From Betaproteobacteria bacterium (GTDB taxonomy: Bacteria > Pseudomonadota > Gammaproteobacteria > Burkholderiales > Burkholderiaceae_C): a stretch of DNA of 64,000 nucleotides. Location: positions 62,001 to 126,000 of the forward strand of contig VGHB01000009.1 of assembly GCA_016868355.1 (NCBI GenBank). Direction: 5' to 3'. This document shows positions 10,727-18,703 of the stretch, in pieces. Position 1 is the first letter of the stretch; each line of letters opens with the position of its first letter. Made by a program: the position numbers and the translations under genes. The notes under the pieces are model-generated. The model made no database searches. It saw only the letters and a program-made list of their open reading frames with translations, and had not been told where the DNA came from.

Positions 10727-12109
10727 TCAGCTCGGTGCTGAAGCGTTCCCTTCGCCCTGACCCTGCCCGGGATGCAGCACTGCTGGCACCAGCGGGGGTA
10801 CAGCCACCTTGACCGCTTCGTCCACACAGTCGAAGGCCGCTGCGACCTGTGCAGCGGCTTTGCGGGCCTGCTCGGCCGAGGCTGCATGCAGCTGCGCCAG
10901 CGGTCGGTCAGCCGAAAAGACCTCACCCACACCCAGTACGCCGGTCAGGCCCACCCGAGGGTCGATCACATCACCCGGTCGGGCGCGGCCGCCACCGATG
11001 TGCAGCAGGGCCAGGCCTACGGCGCGCACGTCGATGGACCGCACCCGCCCCTGCCGTAAGCCTGAAGGCCACACCGCAACCGTATGGGGCGCGCGGGGCA
11101 GTTGCGCGTCACGCAGTACATCGCGCGGCCCCCCCTGCAGCGCCACCATGCGTGCAAAGCGTTCGGCGGCTGCACCGCTGTCCAGCGCAGTCCTCACCAC
11201 CGCGCGGGCGGCATCCAAATTGGGCTGCAGACCGCCCATGACCAGCAGATGTGCAGCCTGCAGCATGCACAGCTCCAAAAGCCGCGGCTCGCACGCCGTG
11301 CCCGCCAGCACCTCAAGGGCCTCTTGCACCTCCAACGCATGGCCGGCAGTACGGCCCAGCACCTGGCCCATATCGGTGATCAGGGCACGGGTGGGCAAGC
11401 CCACCGCTGCAGCCACCTCCACCAGGCTTCGGGCCAAGGCCTGCGCACCGGCCAGCTCGGGCATCACTGCCCCGCTGCCCACCTTCACATCCATCACCAA
11501 GGCCTGTAGGCCCGCCGCCAGCTTCTTGCTCAAGATGCTGGCCGTGATCAGGTCCAGCGACTCCACCGTGGCGGTCACATCTCGAATGGCATACAGCCGC
11601 CGGTCGGCTGGGGCGAGGTCTGGCCCCGTACCGATGATGGCACAGCCCGCTTCGCGCAAGCAGGCCTGCAACACCGCCTCGGTGGGATGAACGCCAAACC
11701 CGGCCAGGGATTCCAACTTGTCCAGCGTGCCGCCGGTGTGGCCCAGGCCACGCCCCGATATCATGGGCACGACACCACCGCAAGCGGCCACCAAGGGGGC
11801 CACGATCAGGCTGACCTTGTCGCCCACCCCACCGGTGGAGTGCTTGTCCAGAATCGGCCCGCGCAGTCCGGGCGCGCCACGCCAATCCATCACCCGGCCC
11901 GATTGCGCCATGGCCAGCGTCAGGTCGCGCCGCTCCTGCGCGTTGAGCCCTCGCAGCAGCACCGCCATTGCCCAGGCGCCCACCTGGCTGTCGGCCCACG
12001 ACTGGTCGGTGATGCCGCGCACCACCGCCCTGATCGCTTCAGGGTCGTGAACCCCTCCGTCGCGCTTGATGCGAATGAGCTCAGCCGGCGCGGGCCCGGG
12101 TTCGAACAT
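10727..12109 (-). CDS. deoA: Thymidine phosphorylase
   Basis: About 460 residues. It phosphorolyses thymidine or deoxyuridine to the free base and 2-deoxyribose-1-phosphate. Seen: IRIKRDGGVH at the N-terminus, the phosphate-binding segment DKHSTGGVGDKVSL, MISGRGLGHTGGTLDKLES, and a C-terminal domain with a GGRARPGDVI-like segment. The start at 12109 overlaps the deoC stop as TGATG, so translation is probably coupled; a longer open frame reaches back into deoC. Last well-conserved gene of the nucleoside operon. The pyrimidine product can be reused by upp, encoded just beyond. Confidence 0.94.
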   Translation of the reverse strand: MFEPGPAPAELIRIKRDGGVHDPEAIRAVVRGITDQSWADSQVGAWAMAVLLRGLNAQERRDLTLAMAQSGRVMDWRGAPGLRGPILDKHSTGGVGDKVSLIVAPLVAACGGVVPMISGRGLGHTGGTLDKLESLAGFGVHPTEAVLQACLREAGCAIIGTGPDLAPADRRLYAIRDVTATVESLDLITASILSKKLAAGLQALVMDVKVGSGAVMPELAGAQALARSLVEVAAAVGLPTRALITDMGQVLGRTAGHALEVQEALEVLAGTACEPRLLELCMLQAAHLLVMGGLQPNLDAARAVVRTALDSGAAAERFARMVALQGGPRDVLRDAQLPRAPHTVAVWPSGLRQGRVRSIDVRAVGLALLHIGGGRARPGDVIDPRVGLTGVLGVGEVFSADRPLAQLHAASAEQARKAAAQVAAAFDCVDEAVKVAVPPLVPAVLHPGQGQGEGNASAPS

Positions 12110-12915
12110 CAGTAGCGCTCTGGGGTACTGGCGCCGCGGCCGCCTGCCAGCACCGCCTGTACATCGGCCAGCAAGCCACTGGCACCAATGCGAAACCGAG
12201 CCGGGCACACGGCCTGAGGGCCGAGGACCTCGGCCACCAAATCGATGTAGGCCTGCGCGTCGGTCACCGTACGCACACCACCCGAGGCTTTGAACCCCAC
12301 CAGGGCCCCCCGCGGGTGGGCTGCTATGGCCTGCAGCATCACGCGTGCGGCCTCGGGTGTGGCGCCCAAGGGAGTCTTGCCTGTGCTGGTCTTTAGGAAG
12401 TCCACGCCTTCGTTCAAGCCGATGCGGCTGGCCTCCTCGATCAAGGCGGGCTTCTTCAACTCACCAGACTCGATGATGAGCTTGAGTCGAGCGCCGCGGC
12501 AAGCCTGACGCACCGCGCGCACGCCTGCGGCCGCGCGTTCTCGCGCTGCCAGATCACCGTCACGCAAGGCCCGCCAATCCAGCACCAGGTCGACCTCGTG
12601 TGCGCCATCGGCCACGATGCCGCGCACCTGGCTCAACACCTGCGCCAGGGGATGGTCACCGCCTGGAAAGTTCGCCACGGCCGCCACGCGCGGAGCGCTG
12701 CTTGCGCCATCACTGTGCAGGGCTTGCAACCCCGCGGCCACCTGCCGCACAAAGCGCGGCCACACACACAGCGCAGCCGGTTCCCCGGCCCTGCTGCGGC
12801 TGCGGGCCACCAATTCGCCGATCACCAAGGCGGTGTCGGCCTCACCCAGGCTGGTAAGGTCCATGCAGGCCAGGGCCGTGCGGGCTGTCTGCTCCTGGGT
12901 CATTGAAGCACCCAT
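12109..12915 (-). CDS. deoC: Deoxyribose-phosphate aldolase
   Basis: 268 residues. It cleaves 2-deoxyribose-5-phosphate to acetaldehyde and glyceraldehyde-3-phosphate by a Schiff-base mechanism. Seen: DFLKTSTGK with the Schiff-base Lys175, the second lysine in VGFKASGG (Lys209), and the aspartate in HEVDLVLD (about Asp109). A strong AAAGGAGGG ribosome site lies 6 bases before the ATG at 12915. It follows the S9A peptidase by 12 bases and overlaps deoA by one base. No phosphopentomutase (deoB) gene is in the window, though it is needed to link deoA and punA products to this step. Confidence 0.95.
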   Translation of the reverse strand: MGASMTQEQTARTALACMDLTSLGEADTALVIGELVARSRSRAGEPAALCVWPRFVRQVAAGLQALHSDGASSAPRVAAVANFPGGDHPLAQVLSQVRGIVADGAHEVDLVLDWRALRDGDLAARERAAAGVRAVRQACRGARLKLIIESGELKKPALIEEASRIGLNEGVDFLKTSTGKTPLGATPEAARVMLQAIAAHPRGALVGFKASGGVRTVTDAQAYIDLVAEVLGPQAVCPARFRIGASGLLADVQAVLAGGRGASTPERY

Positions 12916-12927
12916 GTCGACCCTCCT

Positions 12928-15303
12928 TTAACGGCCTGCGCCCGTTTGAGGTGCCGTTGATGTCGGCGTCCCGCTCGGGACAAACGGCCCTGCCAACTGC
13001 CGCCACAAGAAGGTGTACTCCAGCGCCTGCATGCGCGCGCGTTGGCCGTTATCGGCCGCCCCCCTGTGCCCACCCTCAATGTTTTCCCAATACAGCACCG
13101 ATTGGCCCCGCTCCATCAAACGGGCCGCCATCTTGCGGGCATGGCCCGGGTGGACGCGGTCGTCACGGGTCGACGTCATCAGCAGCATCGCAGGCAGCTT
13201 GCGTGCTCCGTCACCGCTGGCCGGGGGAATGTTGTGATACGGGCTGTAGCGTGAAATGAAGGCCCAGTCTGTCTCGAGATCGGGGTTCCCGTACTCGGCC
13301 ATCCAACTTGCACCGGCCAACAGGCGGTGAAAGCGGCGCATGTCCAAGAGGGGAACCTGGCAAACCACCGCGCCAAACAGATCCGGGCGTTGCACCATTA
13401 CCGCCCCCACCAGCAGGCCACCGTTGCTGCCTCCACGAATGCCCAATTGAGTGGGCGTGCTAACCCCCGTCCTGATGAGGTCCTCGGCCACGGCGATGAA
13501 ATCGTCGTAGCTGCGCTGCTTGTTTTCACGGACGGCCGAGGTGTGCCAGGTGGGGCCGTACTCGCCGCCACCCCGAATGTTGGCCACGACATACACGCCG
13601 CCCCTGGCCAACCAGCCACGCCCAATACCGCCGGAGTAGGTGGACCGCATGGAGATGTCAAAGCCGCCGTAGCCATACAGCAGCGCCGGCTTAGGCCCCT
13701 TGGTGCGGGGCCCGGTGGGCTCCACGATGAAGTAGGGAATCCGAGTGCCATCCTTCGACACCGCAAAGCGCTGGTCCAGCCGCAGGCCCTGGGTCGAAAA
13801 TAGGCCTTGTTGCGCCTTCAGGTTTTCCAAACCCGCACGGTCGGCCCGTGCCAGCAGCAGGCTCTCGGGCGTGAGCAAGTCGGTGTAGTTGACCAACAGG
13901 CTCTCAGCCCACTCGTCCTCGATGACACTGGGGTCGTGCAGTGCAGCCACCGAAAGCGTGCCGGTGTTGGGCACCGGAATGGTTCGGGTTGTCCAACCCT
14001 GGCCCTCGGGCCGGCGAACCTCCAGGCGCCCTGTCACGTCCTGCATCACGCTGAGCACCACCGAACCCGCTGTGGTGGTGTATCCCCCCAGCGACCGTTG
14101 AGCCGTAGGCGTAAACAGCGCCACCGGATCGGGCTTGCCCTCCATCAGCGCTGCAGCCGACATCACCAGCAAGGAGCCAGCCGGCCACACGCGCTCGCCC
14201 TGCTTCCATTCCGAGCGCAGCCTCATCAGCGCCCGTTCCTTCCAAAACGTTACCTGCGCATCGGCCGGCTTGGGCACCTGCTTCAAGGACGATCCTTCCA
14301 GCAGAAACAGTTCGTTGCGGTAAAAGTCCAGGCCGCGCGAGACGAAGGCGCGTTCGAAGCCCGGCGTGCGGTCGCTCCAGGCGCTGGCCCACACATCACC
14401 CTGTTGCCCCTCGAATACCGTTTGTGCCTGTGCCAGCAGGGTGCCGCGCTTCCACTGGCGCACCGCGCGTGGGTAGCCAGAGTCGGTCACCACGTCGCCT
14501 GGCGCAGCCGTGCCCACCAGCAGCGTGTCGGCATCCAGCCAAGCCCAGCGGTTCTTGGACAGCGGTAGCGAAAAGCCGCCCTTCACGAACGCCCGTGTGG
14601 CCAGGTCGAATTCGCGGACCACATTCGCATCGCTTCCACCAGGCGACAGCGCCACCAGGCAGCGGGTCGACGAAGCCGAGAAGCAACTGCTGCCCTGCCA
14701 CACCCAGCTCTGTCCTTCAGCCTTACCCAAGGCGTCCAGGTCCAACAACACCTCCCAGTTCGGCTCGGCCTTGCGGTACTCGGCCATGGTCGCGCGGCGC
14801 CAGATGCCACGGGGGTTCTGGGCGTCTTGCCAAAAGTTGTAAAGCCAGGCACCACGCCGGGCCACAACAGGGATGCGGTCGCGCGCGTCCAACACCTCAC
14901 GCAACTCGCGCCGCAGCCCCTCAAAGCGCGGGTCGGCCTGCAGCACCGCCTCAGAATGGGCGTTTCGCTGGCGCACCCAAACCAAGGCCGTCTCGCCCAT
15001 GACCTCTTCCAGGCCCAGGTGGGGGTCGTGGGGCTCGGGTGCGGACCGCGCGGCTGTGCTGCTGGGGCTTGCGGGTGGGGTGGTGTTGGCCATGGACATC
15101 TGCGAAAGGCTGCCCAGCGTCATGGCGACGCAAACCCAAACCCAAACCCAAGCCCAAGGCCAAGTCCAAGGCCAAGTCCAAGTCCAAGTCCAGGCCCAAG
15201 CCCAGGCCGGCAAACGTTGGGGGGTTCGGCGTTCAGCTTCGCGTCCGGCACCGTGCTCGGTGATGCCCTCGGCGCAGCGCGGGAGGCTGGGCTGGTGGTT
15301 CAT
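12928..15303 (-). CDS. Prolyl oligopeptidase family serine peptidase (S9A), exported, with Trp-rich signal peptide
   Basis: 791 residues. The C-terminal alpha/beta hydrolase domain carries the S9A triad: Ser in GGSNGG (about residue 627), Asp in STRDDRVHPG (about 713) and His in EGGHRG (about 748). Before it lie a propeller-like region and the family opening DPHLGLEEVMGE near residue 94. These enzymes cut short peptides after proline or similar residues. The N-terminus has basic residues, then 12 tryptophans alternating with A, T, P or V (about residues 34-57), then VCVAMTLGSLSQMSMA; this looks like an unusual signal peptide. The ATG follows the punA stop directly (TGAATG). A start at Met61 would lose the hydrophobic core. 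Its place inside a nucleoside operon is unexplained. Confidence 0.88.
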   Translation of the reverse strand: MNHQPSLPRCAEGITEHGAGREAERRTPQRLPAWAWAWTWTWTWPWTWPWAWVWVWVCVAMTLGSLSQMSMANTTPPASPSSTAARSAPEPHDPHLGLEEVMGETALVWVRQRNAHSEAVLQADPRFEGLRRELREVLDARDRIPVVARRGAWLYNFWQDAQNPRGIWRRATMAEYRKAEPNWEVLLDLDALGKAEGQSWVWQGSSCFSASSTRCLVALSPGGSDANVVREFDLATRAFVKGGFSLPLSKNRWAWLDADTLLVGTAAPGDVVTDSGYPRAVRQWKRGTLLAQAQTVFEGQQGDVWASAWSDRTPGFERAFVSRGLDFYRNELFLLEGSSLKQVPKPADAQVTFWKERALMRLRSEWKQGERVWPAGSLLVMSAAALMEGKPDPVALFTPTAQRSLGGYTTTAGSVVLSVMQDVTGRLEVRRPEGQGWTTRTIPVPNTGTLSVAALHDPSVIEDEWAESLLVNYTDLLTPESLLLARADRAGLENLKAQQGLFSTQGLRLDQRFAVSKDGTRIPYFIVEPTGPRTKGPKPALLYGYGGFDISMRSTYSGGIGRGWLARGGVYVVANIRGGGEYGPTWHTSAVRENKQRSYDDFIAVAEDLIRTGVSTPTQLGIRGGSNGGLLVGAVMVQRPDLFGAVVCQVPLLDMRRFHRLLAGASWMAEYGNPDLETDWAFISRYSPYHNIPPASGDGARKLPAMLLMTSTRDDRVHPGHARKMAARLMERGQSVLYWENIEGGHRGAADNGQRARMQALEYTFLWRQLAGPFVPSGTPTSTAPQTGAGR
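15131..15208 (-). repeat. Hexanucleotide tandem repeat, 13 units, inside the S9A peptidase signal peptide
   Basis: Thirteen consecutive 6-base units, variants of CAAGTC, CAAGCC, CAAACC, CAAGGC and CAGGCC on the plus strand. Read on the coding strand, each unit gives one TGG codon plus one A, T, P or V codon, except the last, which gives TGC. Gain or loss of a unit keeps the frame and only lengthens or shortens the hydrophobic core. Confidence 0.92.
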
Positions 15304-16131
15304 TCAGTCAACCAGGGAATGAAGGACAGCAAGCAGCACAGCCGCGGCCTGTTGCTTATGGTCGGCGGCGGCCCTGAGCGTCTGCTTGTGGCTCAGCCGC
15401 TGGGCCGCCAGTCCAGCGGCCATGTTGGTCATCAAGGAAATCGCCAGCACCCGCAGGCCAGCGCAGCGCGCCGCAATGGTTTCGGGCACGGTGGACATGC
15501 CCACCGCATCGGCACCCAGGCGCTGCAGCATGCGGATTTCCGCAGGCGTCTCAAACTGTGGGCCCATCATCCAGGCATAGACGCCCTCGTGCATCACCGC
15601 CGATTCCGCCGCGGCCGCCTGCACCGCACGGCGGCGCAGATCCAGGTCGTAGGCCTGGCCCATGTCAACGAAGCGGTCGCTGCCCCCCAAACCCTGCAAG
15701 GGCGAGCGCTGCACCAGGTTCAGGTGGTCGCTGAGCAGCATCAGGCTGCCCGTGGGCCAATCGCCGTGCAGGCTGCCGGCCGCATTGGTCAGCACCAGGA
15801 TTGTGCAGCCCAAAGCGGCCACGGTTTGCACCGCACCCCGCATAGCGGTGGCGTCCCCTGTCTCGTAAGCATGCTGGCGCCCCATCAGCACCATCACGTC
15901 CAGCGAGCGTGTCGTACCCGGCAGGCGGGCCAATCGCACGCAGCCCGCATGCCCCGCGATACCCAAGGGCGGAAATGCCGGTAGCTCGGCATAGGGCACA
16001 TCCACCGCATCCAGCAGCCCGTCGACCATGCCAGCCCAGCCCGAGCCCAAGAGCACCGCCACCTGCGGCTGGCGGGCACCCCAAGCCTGGCGCAGCCGCG
16101 CGGCGCTGCGCGCCACCTCTGCCGTGCTCAC
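15304..16131 (-). CDS. punA: Purine-nucleoside phosphorylase, trimeric (inosine/guanosine) type
   Basis: 275 residues. It phosphorolyses purine (deoxy)nucleosides to base and (deoxy)ribose-1-phosphate. Seen: VAVLLGSGWAG at the phosphate site, LTNAAGSLHGDWPTG, and the family signature GPQFETPAEIRMLQRLGADA followed by VGMSTVPE. The length and motifs match the PNP/MTAP family rather than E. coli DeoD. The GTG start at 16131 overlaps the cdd stop (GTGA), and the stop is directly followed by the ATG of the S9A peptidase. Adenosine entering the cell would first be converted to inosine by the add product encoded nearby. Confidence 0.93.
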   Translation of the reverse strand: MSTAEVARSAARLRQAWGARQPQVAVLLGSGWAGMVDGLLDAVDVPYAELPAFPPLGIAGHAGCVRLARLPGTTRSLDVMVLMGRQHAYETGDATAMRGAVQTVAALGCTILVLTNAAGSLHGDWPTGSLMLLSDHLNLVQRSPLQGLGGSDRFVDMGQAYDLDLRRRAVQAAAAESAVMHEGVYAWMMGPQFETPAEIRMLQRLGADAVGMSTVPETIAARCAGLRVLAISLMTNMAAGLAAQRLSHKQTLRAAADHKQQAAAVLLAVLHSLVD

Positions 16132-16565
16132 GGCGGCCGTCCGCCACTCAAATGGTCAGGCCCGAAGCTGTGCGGCAGCAAGGCGCCCAAGGTGGTGCGC
16201 AGACGCACCTCACGTCCATCGGCCGCGATCACCGGCACTTCATCGCCGGCAAACTCGCGCAGCTTCTGGCGGCAGCCGCCACAGGGCGTCACCGCTTCAC
16301 GACCCTCACCCGCCACCACGGCGGCCGTCACGCGCCGGCCCCCGGCCATCACGAGGTGCGCCAAGGCCACGGCCTCGGCGCATAGGCCTTGCGGATAGGC
16401 TGCGTTCTCGATGTTGGCGCCGGCGTGCACTCGGCCTTGCTCGTCCATCAGTGCAGCACCCACGGCAAAGTTGGAGTAGGGAGCATGTGCGCGCAAGCGG
16501 GCGTCGCGCGCCACTTGCACCAAGTAGCGCTCCTGTTCCTCGCTCAATTCGAAATGCCCAGACAT
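16128..16565 (-). CDS. cdd: Cytidine deaminase
   Basis: 145 residues, the small tetrameric type. It converts cytidine and deoxycytidine to uridine and deoxyuridine. Seen: APYSNFAVGAAL, the zinc and proton-shuttle motif LCAEAVAL (Cys62, Glu64) and TPCGGCRQKLREF (Cys95, Cys98). The start at 16565 overlaps the permease stop as TGATG; the same frame stays open far upstream but only as a shadow of the permease gene. It feeds deoA with deoxyuridine. The 4-base overlap with punA suggests coupled translation. Confidence 0.96.
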   Translation of the reverse strand: MSGHFELSEEQERYLVQVARDARLRAHAPYSNFAVGAALMDEQGRVHAGANIENAAYPQGLCAEAVALAHLVMAGGRRVTAAVVAGEGREAVTPCGGCRQKLREFAGDEVPVIAADGREVRLRTTLGALLPHSFGPDHLSGGRPP

Positions 16566-17557
16566 CAACGCTCCTTCAAGTACGGCACGCCCAGCGCTGC
16601 GGGGGCCCTGGCCCGTCCGATGAAGCCAGCCAACAACACCACCGTCAGCAGGTAGGGCAGGGCCTGGATGGCCTGCACGGGAACGGTACCACCGCCCAGC
16701 GCCTCGGGCCAGGGCGCGCCCTGCAACCGGATGGCCAAGGCATCTAGGAAACCAAACAGCAGACAGGCGGCCATGGCGCCCACTGGGTTCCACTTGCCGA
16801 AGATGAGGGCAGCCAGCGCCATGTAGCCCCGCCCAGCCGTCATGTGGGGAATAAAGTTGGCGTTCAAGGCCAGCACCAGGTAACTGCCGGCCAGGCCCGA
16901 GAGCAGCCCATTGAGGGCCAGCGCCCGGTAGCGCAGGCCCTGCACCGAGACACCGGCGGCGTCCACCATGAGCGGGTTCTCGCCCACGGCGCGCAAGCGC
17001 AGCCCCAAGCGGGTGTGGAACAGCAACGCCCACACCAGCACCACGCACAGCAGGGCCAGGTACACCAAGCCGTTGTGACCCAGCAGGCCCAGGCCTAACA
17101 CCGGCCCCACGACCGGCACACCCTGCACCAGCTGTGCATCCGATGTGAACCAGCCCGTCAGGCGAGCCGACTCCGCGATTTGGGGCGTTTGCCCGCCCAA
17201 GCCGAACCAGGCCGCACCCAACACAACGGTCAGGCCTGCGGCCGTCATTGTCAGGGCCATGCCCATGACCACCTGGTCGCCACGGTGGCTCACGCAGCCC
17301 CAGCCCTGCACCATCGACATCGACACCGCCAAGGCCATGGCCACCATCATGGCGGGCACCCACGCCCCTGTGGCAGCGGCCACGCTGGCTGCGGCAAACG
17401 CCGACAGCAGCATTTTGCCTTCCAGCCCCAAGTCGACCACCCCCGAACGCTCGGCCAGGCAACCGGCCAAGGCGCACAGGATCAGGGGTGTGGCCCCGCG
17501 CAGGGTGGAGCCCAACAAGCTGCCCACCAACAGACCGAAGTCGTGCAGTGCTTCCAT
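16565..17557 (-). CDS. Nucleoside ABC transporter permease, second subunit
   Basis: About 330 residues with roughly eight to ten hydrophobic segments. Seen: ERSGVVDLGLEGKMLLSAFA near the N-terminus, GLRLRAVGENPLMVDAAGVSV, AGRGYMALAALIFGKWNPVG, all typical of the second permease partnered with BMP-type binding proteins (NupQ, YufQ type in the branched-chain permease superfamily). The start at 17557 overlaps the upstream permease stop (TGATG), and its stop overlaps the cdd start in the same way. It forms the membrane channel with the permease encoded at 17557-18690. Confidence 0.92.
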   Translation of the reverse strand: MEALHDFGLLVGSLLGSTLRGATPLILCALAGCLAERSGVVDLGLEGKMLLSAFAAASVAAATGAWVPAMMVAMALAVSMSMVQGWGCVSHRGDQVVMGMALTMTAAGLTVVLGAAWFGLGGQTPQIAESARLTGWFTSDAQLVQGVPVVGPVLGLGLLGHNGLVYLALLCVVLVWALLFHTRLGLRLRAVGENPLMVDAAGVSVQGLRYRALALNGLLSGLAGSYLVLALNANFIPHMTAGRGYMALAALIFGKWNPVGAMAACLLFGFLDALAIRLQGAPWPEALGGGTVPVQAIQALPYLLTVVLLAGFIGRARAPAALGVPYLKER

Positions 17558-18690
17558 CAGGCCCGCTCCGCCCAAGCACCGTCCCGGGGCCCGCGGCGCA
17601 GCCACTGATGCAAGCTGGCCAGGGGTCCCACCAGCACCGTGGACAAGGCACCGGCAAACAACACGATCAAGCCCTGCAGGGTGAACACCATGTCGCGGCT
17701 GAAGCCTGGCACCTCGAAGGCCAGCTCGGCGCCGCCCTGGTACAGGGTGCCAAACAGCAGCGCCGCCAGGCCAATGCCCACCGGGTGGTTACGCCCGATG
17801 AGCGACACCGCAATTCCGGCAAAGCCTGCGCCAGCCACGAAGTCGGGCAACAAGCGTTGGTGCACACCGGCGATCTCATTGACACCCACAAGCCCCGCCA
17901 AGGCGCCTGAGACCACCATGGCCGCCATCACCTGGCGCTTGAGGTCCACACCAGCATACAGGGCTGCGGCGGGTGCATGCCCACTGGCCCGCAAGGCGAA
18001 CCCAGTGCGGCTGCGCCACAGCAGCCAGCCCACCGCCACCAAGGCCAGCGCCGCCAGCACCACGCTTAGGTTCAGGGGCGTGGCCGGCCAGTCCACCCCG
18101 ACGGCCTGCAGAACTTCGTGTACCGCGGGCATCCGTGCAGCCGGCTCAAAGGCGCGGCTTTGCAGGTCCATGGTTACCGGCTCCTTGAGTACCTCCACCA
18201 ACAAATACCCCATGAGGGCCGCGGCCAGGAAATTGAACATGATGGTGGTGATCACCACATGGCTGCCCCGCCAGGCCTGCAGCGCACCCGGCACAGCCGC
18301 CCAGGCCGCGCCAAGGAGCATCGCACCCAGGACCATGGCCGGCACCAGCACGGCAGCAGGCAAACCCGGCGTCAGGTGCAGCGCAGCCAAGGCCACCAGG
18401 CCCGTGCCCAGCCCACCTATGGTGGCTTGCCCTTCACCCCCGATGTTGAACAGCCCGGCATGGAAGGCCACGGCCACCGCCAGACCTGTGAACACGAAGG
18501 TGGTAGCGTAGTACAGCGTGTAGCTGAGGCCCGCCGGGCTACCCCAGGCGCCCTTGATCAGCAGGCCCAACACGCCCAGGGGCTCCAGCCCGATGGCCCA
18601 CACCACCACGGCGGCGGCCACCAGGGCCATGGCCAGGTTCAAGACCGGCAACAGGCCCAGGTCGATCCAGCGGGGCAAGGTGGGGTTCAT
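17557..18690 (-). CDS. Nucleoside ABC transporter permease, first subunit
   Basis: 377 residues with many transmembrane segments. Seen: AFHAGLFNIGGEGQATIGGL, SHVVITTIMFNFLAAALMGYLL, ALRASGHAPAAALYAGVDLKR and AGAGFAGIAVSLIGRNHPVG. These match the first permease of BMP-dependent nucleoside importers (NupP, YufP type). It starts 13 bases after the ATPase stop and overlaps the second permease by one base. Confidence 0.92.
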   Translation of the reverse strand: MNPTLPRWIDLGLLPVLNLAMALVAAAVVVWAIGLEPLGVLGLLIKGAWGSPAGLSYTLYYATTFVFTGLAVAVAFHAGLFNIGGEGQATIGGLGTGLVALAALHLTPGLPAAVLVPAMVLGAMLLGAAWAAVPGALQAWRGSHVVITTIMFNFLAAALMGYLLVEVLKEPVTMDLQSRAFEPAARMPAVHEVLQAVGVDWPATPLNLSVVLAALALVAVGWLLWRSRTGFALRASGHAPAAALYAGVDLKRQVMAAMVVSGALAGLVGVNEIAGVHQRLLPDFVAGAGFAGIAVSLIGRNHPVGIGLAALLFGTLYQGGAELAFEVPGFSRDMVFTLQGLIVLFAGALSTVLVGPLASLHQWLRRGPRDGAWAERA

Positions 18691-18703
18691 TGAAAGGCCA
18701 TCC

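Noticed and set aside
14827-15984. Plus-strand frames with NPNPNP, QTQTQA or PKPKPK stretches
   Set aside because: They are other readings of the hexanucleotide repeat; the minus strand encodes the S9A peptidase and PNP with full motifs.
16566-17657. Long upstream extension of the cytidine deaminase frame
   Set aside because: It lies over the permease gene in another frame; the deaminase family starts at 16565 with a TGATG coupling.
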